Assembly (NCBI GenBank): GCA_945957305.1
Contig: CAMFLN010000329.1
Span: 1-5,109 of the forward strand
Reading direction: 5' to 3'
Length of the DNA: 5,109 nt
From: an uncultured Planctomycetaceae bacterium
GTDB taxonomy: Bacteria; Planctomycetota; Planctomycetia; Pirellulales; JACPPG01
The notes under the pieces are model-generated. The model ran no database searches and was not told where the DNA came from. It saw only the letters and a list, made by a program, of their open reading frames with translations. Positions 1 to 5,109 of this stretch are shown piece after piece. Each line of letters opens with the position of its first letter. Positions within the stretch are counted from its first letter, which is position 1. A program made the position numbers and the translations under genes.

Positions 1-41
1 GGGAGGCCGGAAGACGCGCTTCCTGCGCGGGCACATTTCGC

Positions 42-365
42 TTACGCGTGCGCCGGCGGAGTACCGGGCTGTGCTTCTTGACGGTCACCCACCTCGACTT
101 GGAAGCTCCCCAAGCCGACGCGGACGCGCTGTTTCAGGGCCAGGCGTGCTTCTTCGCCGGCCGTATTGGCTTCGAGGACCGCCTTGATCTCGGCGGCTGA
201 CATGCCGCGATTGAGCATGTCATGCTTCAGCGCCGCATCGATTTCGGCCTGCTGCGAAGTTCGCAGATAATCCGTGATGAACACGATAGCGACGCAGGCC
301 ACGATCACGATCGCTGTCAGCAAGCAGACGATCAACCACGGTTGATCGGCCAAAAGTTGGATCAT
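42..365 (-). CDS. Small single-pass membrane protein of unknown function
   Basis: This 107-residue protein has no function I can assign. Residues 9-31 form one very hydrophobic helix (rich in I, V, L, C, A), followed by a charged soluble tail, so it should be anchored in the inner membrane by its N-terminus. Residues 36-66 look like two short amphipathic helices around the turn NRGMS, a pattern resembling short SHOCT-like C-terminal motifs (EIDAALKHDMLNRGMSAAEI). The final 12 residues are Pro/Ala-rich and probably disordered. The start is well supported: a GAGGAG Shine-Dalgarno lies at 373-378, seven bases before the ATG, the clearest ribosome site in the window. It lies 131 bases downstream of lgt on the same strand. 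It could share the lgt transcript or use its own weak promoter. I am confident it is a gene, not of its role. Confidence 0.8.
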   Translation of the reverse strand: MIQLLADQPWLIVCLLTAIVIVACVAIVFITDYLRTSQQAEIDAALKHDMLNRGMSAAEIKAVLEANTAGEEARLALKQRVRVGLGSFQVEVGDRQEAQPGTPPAHA

Positions 366-372
366 GAGACAT

Positions 373-378
373 CTCCTC
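373..378 (-). promoter_or_regulatory. Strong Shine-Dalgarno of the small membrane protein
   Basis: On the minus strand the bases read GAGGAG, seven bases ahead of the ATG at 365. This fixes the start of the 107-residue protein. It contrasts with folK, panC and lgt, where no comparable purine-rich site precedes the start. Confidence 0.75.
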
Positions 379-398
379 GTGAAGCATTAGTGGCCACA

Positions 399-418
399 GG
401 GCGGCGCCTTGCCCGCCC
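399..418 (-). other. GC-rich hairpin in the lgt / small-gene gap
   Basis: Six-base arms GGGCGG and CCGCCC are separated by eight bases. No T-run follows on either strand, so it is not a standard intrinsic terminator. It lies inside the 131-base gap between lgt and the small membrane gene. It could slow transcription or stabilise an mRNA end. The rest of the gap holds a TAGAAT hexamer (minus strand, 420-425) that could be a -10 box, but no matching -35. Confidence 0.3.
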
Positions 419-496
419 CATTCTATTCGACCAGCGCCAGAAAATATTGAGGCGCGCCAGGAGAAATCTGGAACACCCGCCTGCAGCTCGATGAAA

Positions 497-1771
497 CTAG
501 GCCGCCGGTGCAGCCTTAACGGGCCATACCGGACCGCTTGGCCGCCAGAAAATGTAGATCCAGATGCCGATTCCAACCGCCAGCACTAGCAAGCTGATGT
601 TCTGCGAGATACTCAGGCCCGTGCCGAAGACAGGGCCTTCATCAGTGCGAATGATCTCCAGCAGGAAGCGGCTGATCGGATGCAGCGTCAACGTCAGGGC
701 TGTAACTTCGCCATCATGTTGGCGGAACGGATAGTACGCGATCAAAAACAAGCACAGCAAGAACGCATCGATCGCACTGTAGAGTTGCGTTGGATGAACC
801 GGGCGGCTGTATTCCTGCACGTCGGGCAGTGGCGACAGCCGATAGCCGCCGCGCACGGTCTGTAACTCCAGCGAACTGTTCTTGGCGAAGGCCTCGGCGA
901 GCGCGTCCTGCGCTTCTTCCAGCGTGTGGACCTCTTTGCGATTCATCGACAAGATCGGCTCACCCGCCATGACACCCATGAGCGCGGCGGCCGAGTTGTG
1001 GCGCACGTCACCCAACACAGGTCGCTGCTGACGGTCCCCCAGCACCAGGATGCCGTAGAGCGCACCATTGCGAATCTGCTGTTCGTGCGGAGCGCTGCCT
1101 GCCGGAAAGGAGACGGCCCAGGGCAGATCGCACGGCCCGCCAAAGCAGCAGCCATTTAAGAAGCACCCCAAGCGTCCCAAGCCCATGCCGAGTACGACGC
1201 TGGGAGCAATGAGATCGGTCAAAGCGAGTCCTGGCAAGTGATGCCGATAAATAAAGGCGATCAACGCCAACCCGCCGACGACCAGCATGCCGTAGACGAC
1301 CAGCCCTCCCTCTTGAATGCTAATGGCCGTCGCCAGGGCCTGGCCGAACGACTTGCCAGCAATCAGGCGATCCCAATATTCGATCAAGTAGAACATCCGC
1401 GCGCCGATCAGGCCGCCGACAAACAGCCAAAAAGCAAGCGAGATGATCAGCTCGGGGTCGACTCCCATACGCCGCGCGCGATAAACCGCGAGCCCCACGC
1501 CGGCGACCACGGCCACCAGCAGCATGACCCCGTAACCACGAATCGGCAGCCCGTGCGCATCGGCAATGCGCGGCAGAATGAAAGCGATGACCGCCCCCAT
1601 GAGCAACAGCACGGGAAGATACCCACGCGTATCGGCGTTAAACCCTTGCCGGCGTATGAGCCAGGCCAAGAGCAACACGCTGGCCACGGCCCAAACAACC
1701 AGTAGTAGGCCGAAGCCAAACACCGGTACACCAGCCAGTTCGCTGGGAATGTAAAACAAGGTGGAACGCAT
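497..1771 (-). CDS. lgt: Prolipoprotein diacylglyceryl transferase with PDZ-like insert
   Basis: Lgt moves diacylglycerol from phosphatidylglycerol to the lipobox cysteine of prolipoproteins, at the inner membrane, the first step of lipoprotein maturation. Family marks seen: RGYGVMLL (78-85, matching the region of E. coli Tyr26), GGLVVYG (155-161), GRLGCFLNGCCFG (199-211, core Lgt signature with the conserved Arg), HPTQLYSA (326-333) and SRFLLEIIR (367-375). At 424 residues it is much longer than the usual 260-300. The excess has two sources. Residues 1-70 add two membrane helices that look like a duplicate of 75-129. Residues about 248-312 form a soluble PDZ-like insert (NSAAALMGVMAGEPILSMN). 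The position of the functionally important E. coli His103 appears to be Tyr160 here. No Shine-Dalgarno is visible; the ATG start is favoured because the N-terminal MRSTLFYIP resembles planctomycete Lgt as I recall it. Confidence 0.93.
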   Translation of the reverse strand: MRSTLFYIPSELAGVPVFGFGLLLVVWAVASVLLLAWLIRRQGFNADTRGYLPVLLLMGAVIAFILPRIADAHGLPIRGYGVMLLVAVVAGVGLAVYRARRMGVDPELIISLAFWLFVGGLIGARMFYLIEYWDRLIAGKSFGQALATAISIQEGGLVVYGMLVVGGLALIAFIYRHHLPGLALTDLIAPSVVLGMGLGRLGCFLNGCCFGGPCDLPWAVSFPAGSAPHEQQIRNGALYGILVLGDRQQRPVLGDVRHNSAAALMGVMAGEPILSMNRKEVHTLEEAQDALAEAFAKNSSLELQTVRGGYRLSPLPDVQEYSRPVHPTQLYSAIDAFLLCLFLIAYYPFRQHDGEVTALTLTLHPISRFLLEIIRTDEGPVFGTGLSISQNISLLVLAVGIGIWIYIFWRPSGPVWPVKAAPAA

Positions 1772-1780
1772 GGGAGAACA

Positions 1781-1908
1781 GTAGAGAGTATTCAGTAGTC
1801 GGTAATCAGTAGTCGGAAATTAGTAGTCGGTAGACAGTAAGTGGTAGTTGGTCATCATGAGTCAATTGCTTTCTGACTAACAGTTACTGGCAACTGACTA
1901 CCCTACAA
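1781..1908. repeat. Heptamer repeat array with inverted arm between panC and lgt
   Basis: From 1781 to 1857 the plus strand divides into eleven consecutive 7-base units, most starting GTA (GTAGTCG, GTAATCA, GTAGTCG, GTAGACA and similar). A higher 14-base period is clearest at 1790-1845. From 1874 to 1901 four more heptamers run in the opposite orientation (TGACTAA, CAGTTAC, TGGCAAC, TGACTAC). The inverted arm matches 1823-1850 at about 21 of 28 positions, so the element can fold into a long imperfect hairpin. The array fills almost the whole panC-lgt gap and reaches the panC stop codon. Lack of coding potential and the strict 7-base phase point to a repeat grown by slippage or to a dispersed intergenic element. 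It might attenuate transcription from panC into lgt, which is inference. Confidence 0.85.
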
Positions 1909-2778
1909 ACAATTATCGATCAGGCGCACGTTACCGACGCGGGCGGCGATCAAGGCCACGGTGTTGGCCGTGGCTCGGTCGACCTCGGCCAGAGTGTCGC
2001 CATCGGCCAGCGACAGATAGTCGATCGTCACTCCGGGCGTCGCTACGAACAGCTCTCGCATACGCGCCATGATCTGGTGGGCGTCGCGTTCGCCGGCGGC
2101 AAATAATTCAGTCGCCAGCTTCAGGCTGCGACTGAGGACCAGGCCACGCCGTCGATCTTCGGTCGATAGGTAAGCGGTGCGCGAACTCATCGCCAGGCCG
2201 TCGGCTTCGCGCATGGTAGGACAAACGCGCACGACGACCGGCACATTAAGATCCGCAACCAGGCGTCGCACGACAAGCGACTGTTGAAAATCCTTCTGAC
2301 CAAAAAACGCCACGTCCGGCGCGACCATGTTGAACAGCTTCAGCACGACGGTCGCCACGCCGCGAAAATGTCCGGGACGAAATGCCCCCTCCCACGGGTT
2401 CGCCACGCCTGACACTTCGACCATCGTGGCGTGACCCGGCGGATAGATTTCGGCCGGCTGTGGAGCGAATACCAACTCGGCACCGCGTGGCGCGAGCAGC
2501 GCGACGTCTGCCTGCAAATTGCGCGGATAGCGTTCAAAATCTTCGTTCGGCCCGAACTGCGTCGGATTGACGAAGATCGACACGACGACGCGATCGCATT
2601 CTGCACGTGCCGCGTCGACCAAACTTAGATGACCGGCATGCAGCGCCCCCATCGTCGGCACAAAACCGATGGTCTGCTTTGCAGCACGCCAGGCTTGGAT
2701 TGCGGCGCGCAACTCGGCGTGACTGCCGACCACGCGGCATTCATGCCCAGTTGTTGACGGTATTGATGCTGGATTCAT
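1903..2778 (-). CDS. panC: Pantothenate synthetase (pantoate-beta-alanine ligase)
   Basis: PanC joins pantoate and beta-alanine with ATP in the cytoplasm, the last step of pantothenate (vitamin B5, coenzyme A precursor) synthesis. All family landmarks are present in order: PTMGALHAGHLSL (41-53, with the HIGH-type nucleotide-binding HAGH), FVNPTQFGPNEDFERYPR (69-86), RPGHFRGVATVVLKLFN (134-150), FGQKDFQQ (159-166) and READGLAMSSR (190-200, the KMSKS-like loop). At 291 residues it has normal length, with a short N-terminal extension of about 14 residues before the first strand. It starts 36 bases after the folK stop, so the two are probably one transcript. No Shine-Dalgarno precedes the ATG, so a slightly later start cannot be excluded. 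Catalytic motifs are intact and there is no sign of decay. Confidence 0.97.
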   Translation of the reverse strand: MNPASIPSTTGHECRVVGSHAELRAAIQAWRAAKQTIGFVPTMGALHAGHLSLVDAARAECDRVVVSIFVNPTQFGPNEDFERYPRNLQADVALLAPRGAELVFAPQPAEIYPPGHATMVEVSGVANPWEGAFRPGHFRGVATVVLKLFNMVAPDVAFFGQKDFQQSLVVRRLVADLNVPVVVRVCPTMREADGLAMSSRTAYLSTEDRRRGLVLSRSLKLATELFAAGERDAHQIMARMRELFVATPGVTIDYLSLADGDTLAEVDRATANTVALIAARVGNVRLIDNCL

Positions 2779-2814
2779 GCGAAAGTTCGTGGTGGCATGG
2801 ATGGATAGCCGTGA

Positions 2815-3840
2815 TTACGACATCGCGGCAATCGCCGCCAGGGCCTGGGCCAGGTTTGCTGCCGGGTCGTCGCTCGTCAACCGCAACAGTGGTCCCACGC
2901 GGGGCCGCTGCGCGGCCTGGACCAAGGCCTGCTCCCCGGCCGTATTGCTTGTTCCTGGCAACATCGCTGATTCCGCCGTGCGGGGAGTCAGCAGCACCAG
3001 CAGCTTGGGCGGCACCACGGACGTCACGTTCTCGGTTACCCTCGACACGTTGCTCACGGCAGAGCTATGGCCATGTGCACGAGCCACCTCGCGAGTTTGC
3101 TCGATCTCAAAGCCCTGCTTGATTCCCAGATCTTGCTCGATCCAAAAATCACTGATGACGAGCCGCTGTCCCGCCGGCCAACGACGCACGGATAGCAGTT
3201 CACGCCGGGCGGCTAATTCTATCTCTGCTTCGACTGTGCGACCAGCCGAGCTTGACGCGACCTCGTCGCATATGCCGGGCTGGCTGATCAAGCGGGCGCC
3301 GGTGTGCCGCGCCAACTCGGCCGCTAGCAGTGCATTTTGCCGCGCTGCGACTCCGGTCACCGCCACATAGGGAATCGCAAACCGCAAGTGTTCACACAAC
3401 TGTCGCATGGTCCAACCGATGACCGGATGCGTCATGTGCGGCGCGATCTCGGCCGCAGGCTCGATGACAAACCGGCGAAAGGCCATCCGCGGATGTGGCA
3501 ACTCCAGTCGCGGCGTGTTCAGTACGACCTGGTCATACAGCAGCAAATCGAGATCGAGCGTTCGCGGCCCCCAATGTTCGGCGCGGCGGCGTCCCAGCGC
3601 ATTTTCAATCGTCGCGAGAGCATGGAGCACCGCCTCGGGCGATTGCGTGGTCTCGATCAGCACCGCTCCGTTCAGATAGCGGTCTTGGCTCGCGGGTCCG
3701 CCGATCGGCTTCGTCTCGCGCCAGACCGAGCGGGCGCGCAGCGAAAACTCGGGCCGGGCCGACAGTTGAGCAATTGCCTGTTCGAGCGTTCCGCGGCGAT
3801 CACCAATGTTCGCCCCGAGCGCTATCAAACACAGTGCCAT
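2815..3840 (-). CDS. folK: HPPK (folate pathway) fused to a degenerate kinase-like domain
   Basis: The N-terminal domain (1 to about 150) is 6-hydroxymethyl-7,8-dihydropterin pyrophosphokinase, which moves pyrophosphate from ATP to the pterin in folate synthesis. Seen: LGANIGDRRGTL (8-19), DRYLNGAVLIET (53-64), the signature WGPRTLDLDLLLYD (90-103) with metal-binding Asp96 and Asp98, and LPHPRMAFRRFVIEP (114-128). Usual HPPK length is 150-180; this protein has 341 residues. Residues 157-341 resemble a deoxynucleoside-kinase-like P-loop domain: strand PYVAVTG (157-163), RLVISDFWIEQ (226-236), PPKLLVLL (277-284) and a closing helix. The Walker A lysine is missing (GVAARQNALLA, Asn169 at its place) and no arginine-rich lid is seen, so this half is probably not a working kinase. 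The reading frame is open throughout. A TATAAT hexamer lies about 100 bases upstream; no Shine-Dalgarno is obvious. Confidence 0.93.
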   Translation of the reverse strand: MALCLIALGANIGDRRGTLEQAIAQLSARPEFSLRARSVWRETKPIGGPASQDRYLNGAVLIETTQSPEAVLHALATIENALGRRRAEHWGPRTLDLDLLLYDQVVLNTPRLELPHPRMAFRRFVIEPAAEIAPHMTHPVIGWTMRQLCEHLRFAIPYVAVTGVAARQNALLAAELARHTGARLISQPGICDEVASSSAGRTVEAEIELAARRELLSVRRWPAGQRLVISDFWIEQDLGIKQGFEIEQTREVARAHGHSSAVSNVSRVTENVTSVVPPKLLVLLTPRTAESAMLPGTSNTAGEQALVQAAQRPRVGPLLRLTSDDPAANLAQALAAIAAMS

Positions 3841-3942
3841 CTTCGCGGCTCTAGGAATAAATTGATCGGATCGCTCCCGCGGCGCAGATTTGACAGGCGG
3901 TCAGTCCCTGGGGCGCTGATACTACGATGTCCCGCGAACCTA

Positions 3943-3948
3943 ATTATA
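3943..3948 (-). promoter_or_regulatory. Possible -10 box for the folK-panC unit
   Basis: The minus strand reads TATAAT here, about 100 bases before the folK start, in an otherwise GC-rich stretch. At the expected 17-base spacing the upstream hexamer is CCACCG, which is a poor -35. If real, the transcript would have a leader of roughly 95 bases. This is the best promoter-like match upstream of folK but remains weak. Confidence 0.35.
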
Positions 3949-4010
3949 GGCGTGGCAGGAAAACGCGGTGGCCGGCATGCCACACGCGAGAAGAAACCGG
4001 TGCGCGGGGC

Positions 4011-4037
4011 CGGCCACGGCGTGGTGTGCCGTGGCCG
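4011..4037. other. Perfect 10-base-pair GC-rich hairpin
   Basis: Arms CGGCCACGGC (4011-4020) and GCCGTGGCCG (4028-4037) are exact reverse complements around the seven-base loop GTGGTGT. No T-run follows on either strand, so an intrinsic terminator is unlikely. It sits about 170 bases upstream of folK, beyond the possible -10 box. It could be part of a structured RNA or a dispersed palindromic element. Confidence 0.55.
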
Positions 4038-4189
4038 AACCCGAGCCGAAGCAATTTGGAGGGGACATCCGTTTCGCAGCCGAAGCTGCCGACAGTCGGT
4101 CCGGTCAGTCGCCGCCCTCAATTTGCAGAATTTCGCACCGTATACAACGGAACGTGGTGAAGACGCACGAAAGAAGCGGTGAAACAACC

Positions 4190-4203
4190 GGGTCGCAAGA
4201 CCC
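4190..4203 (+). other. Small hairpin with a GNRA-type loop
   Basis: GGGTC and GACCC pair across the loop GCAA. On the plus strand this is a stable GNRA tetraloop as found in structured RNAs. It is too short to define an RNA gene alone. Confidence 0.3.
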
Positions 4204-4567
4204 TTGCCCGCCGCGTTCCTGCGATCTGCAACGCGTTTCGTCCTTCGTGGCTCGCATCCGTGAACGCACGAAGCCTGCGGGATCAAGACAATTCGACCGT
4301 AGTCTGCCGAGCCAGGCGCGCAGTACGACTAGTCCTCGTCGCACAAGAAAATCCACGCACGCCGCCCAAACGGACTTGCCCGATCGGAACTTAACCCAAT
4401 CGGAGTTTGCCAGCCGAAAACGATTCGCGTCGATTGGCGAAGCGTTGAACACATTCAACACATGCCGAGTTGCCGTACGCGATTCGCAAAATCTCAATCA
4501 CGCATGCGGTCATTTTGCGATCTCAGCGCCGCTTGTCAAGAATGAAAATTGCGATGATCACTGCTGA

Positions 4568-4588
4568 CGCGCAAAAAATTTTTGCGCG
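4568..4588. other. Perfect AT-cored palindrome, 10-base arms
   Basis: CGCGCAAAAA (4568-4577) and its exact reverse complement (4579-4588) flank a single central A. The G+C ends and A/T-tract core make it a candidate binding site for a dimeric protein or a nucleoid protein. As RNA it would need to open its centre to form a loop. It lies about 90 bases downstream of the amidase stop and 12 bases from a second palindrome. Confidence 0.6.
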
Positions 4589-4600
4589 CACACAATCACA

Positions 4601-4620
4601 AAAAAATGCTTGCATTTTTT
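4601..4620 (-). terminator. Second palindrome, possible terminator of the amidase gene
   Basis: Arms AAAAAATGC (4601-4609) and GCATTTTTT (4612-4620) flank two bases. Read on the minus strand it starts 59 bases after the amidase stop and ends with a run of seven T, so it could act as a weak terminator. The stem is AT-rich with only one G-C and one C-G pair and would need to open to form a loop, so a DNA-level role (bending, protein site) is as likely. Confidence 0.4.
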
Positions 4621-4679
4621 CGACGACGCGTCCCGCGCGGCGCTCACGTGTTACAGCGAGAGCTGTCTCGCGCGCGAAA

Positions 4680-5109
4680 TCATTGCGGCGCACGCGGCAT
4701 ATCACGTCGATGCGCAAGCGCGGGCAAGCGTTCGCGCACAGTGGCCAGGCGCGCCAAATCGATCTCGGCGAAAGCCATGCCGACTCCGTCCCCCGCCGTG
4801 GCCAACACGATTCCCCACGGATCAACAATCATCGAGCGTCCATAGCTCGCGTGCCCGGGGCGATGTTGTCCAAATTGATTGGGCGCGATCACAAAACACT
4901 GGTTTTCAATCGCACGCGCGCGGAGCAAGATTTCCCAATGGTCGCGCCCCGTGGCAAGCGTGAACGCAGATGGAATCGCAATGATTTCAGCGCCCCGCTC
5001 GACCAGTCCGCGAAACATTTCCGGAAAGCGCAGATCGTAGCAAATCGCCTGCCCCAATCGCCCGCAGGATGTCTCGGTCACGCACAGATCGTCTCCTGCC
5101 AGCGACCAG
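4680..5109 (-). CDS. Nitrilase-superfamily amidase, Nit1-like, N-terminus off the window
   Basis: Carbon-nitrogen hydrolases of this family cleave amide bonds in the cytoplasm using a Glu-Lys-Cys triad. The closest pattern I recognise is Nit1 (deaminated glutathione amidase), a metabolite-repair enzyme. 142 residues are visible and the frame stays open to the edge, so the gene continues beyond 5109. Seen: GRLGQAICYDLRFPE with the catalytic Cys in AICYD, PSAFTLATGRDHWEILLRAR, AIENQCFVIAPNQFGQHRPG and SYGRSMIVDPWGIVLATAG, all typical of the Nit1/Nit2 branch. The triad Glu and Lys should lie in the missing part. A GTG at 5081 could be read as a start, but coding similarity (SLAGDDLCVTE, matching the family's AGD...V.ET strand) continues upstream of it. 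Substrate is inferred; Nit2-type omega-amidase or a generic amidohydrolase remain possible. Confidence 0.9.
   Translation of the reverse strand, partial: WSLAGDDLCVTETSCGRLGQAICYDLRFPEMFRGLVERGAEIIAIPSAFTLATGRDHWEILLRARAIENQCFVIAPNQFGQHRPGHASYGRSMIVDPWGIVLATAGDGVGMAFAEIDLARLATVRERLPALAHRRDMPRAPQ

Larger units (their letters stand above)
3841..4679. other. 839-base intergenic region without a convincing gene
   Basis: Between folK and the amidase gene, both on the minus strand, I find no gene. Open frames exist on both strands, the longest about 600 bases on the plus strand, but their products are rich in Arg, Ser, Thr, Cys and His, lack any recognisable motif and have no ribosome site. What can be seen: a TATAAT near folK, a 10-base-pair hairpin at 4011-4037, small hairpins with four-base loops at 4190-4203 (GCAA loop) and 4653-4666 (GAGA loop), a hairpin at 4444-4459 (GTTGAA/TTCAAC), and two AT-rich palindromes at 4568-4620. 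RNase P RNA, tmRNA and tRNA signatures were looked for and not seen. It may hold an unrecognised small RNA, a decayed gene, or only long spacers. Confidence 0.6.

Noticed and set aside
9..23. Short inverted repeat GGAAG/CTTCC after the small membrane gene as a terminator
   Set aside because: Only five base pairs, no T-run, and the window ends too soon to judge.
366..1902. Gaps on both sides of lgt are exactly 131 bases
   Set aside because: The two gaps share no sequence similarity; one is a heptamer array and the other is ordinary GC-rich spacer, so equal length is coincidence.
3890..3923. Plus-strand TTGACA followed by GATACT as a promoter
   Set aside because: The spacing is 22 bases, too long for a standard promoter, and no gene lies downstream on the plus strand.
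3337..4182. 281-residue plus-strand open frame antisense to folK
   Set aside because: A shadow of the folK coding frame: most of its length is opposite a well-supported gene and its product has no family signature.
3825..4286. 153-residue minus-strand open frame overlapping the folK start
   Set aside because: Arg/Pro/Cys-rich product without motifs, overlapping the leader and start of a certain gene in another frame.
4105..4497. 130-residue minus-strand open frame in the same gap
   Set aside because: No recognisable motif, no ribosome site, and a composition typical of non-coding translation.
3968..4567. 199-residue plus-strand open frame in the folK/amidase gap
   Set aside because: Composition is dominated by Arg, Ser, Thr, Cys and His, there are no hydrophobic-core patterns or motifs and no ribosome site; overlapping open frames on the other strand show that stops are simply sparse here.
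4680..5081. GTG at 5081 as the true start of the amidase gene
   Set aside because: The frame stays open to the window edge and the residues before the GTG fit the family, while the catalytic Glu and Lys would be missing from such a short protein; the gene is cut by the window.

Overview
The window carries five protein-coding genes, all on the minus strand. In transcription order they are: a nitrilase-superfamily amidase cut by the right edge, a folK-type pterin pyrophosphokinase with a long C-terminal extension, panC, lgt, and a small one-helix membrane protein. GC content is moderately high. The Lgt architecture (extra N-terminal membrane helices plus a PDZ-like insert), the folK-panC pairing and the mostly SD-less starts suggest a planctomycete of the Pirellulales type. 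This is an inference from remembered family features, not from any search.

Region by region (plus-strand coordinates): 42-365 is the small membrane protein, with a good Shine-Dalgarno. 366-496 is a 131-base gap with a GC-rich hairpin. 497-1771 is lgt. 1772-1902 is filled by an imperfect heptamer repeat, consensus GTAGTCR, with an inverted arm. 1903-2778 is panC. 2815-3840 is folK, 36 bases upstream of panC. 3841-4679 is an 839-base stretch with no convincing gene, holding several hairpins and, at its nitrilase end, two near-perfect AT-rich palindromes. 4680 to the edge is the C-terminal part of the amidase.

folK (folate) and panC (pantothenate/CoA) make cofactors and are probably co-transcribed. 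lgt starts the lipoprotein pathway and may be read through from panC across the repeat, or start separately. No mobile element, CRISPR array, tRNA or rRNA is visible. The most unusual points are the apparent decayed nucleoside-kinase-like domain on FolK, the internal duplication and PDZ-like insert in Lgt, the heptamer array, and the unexplained 839-base gap.
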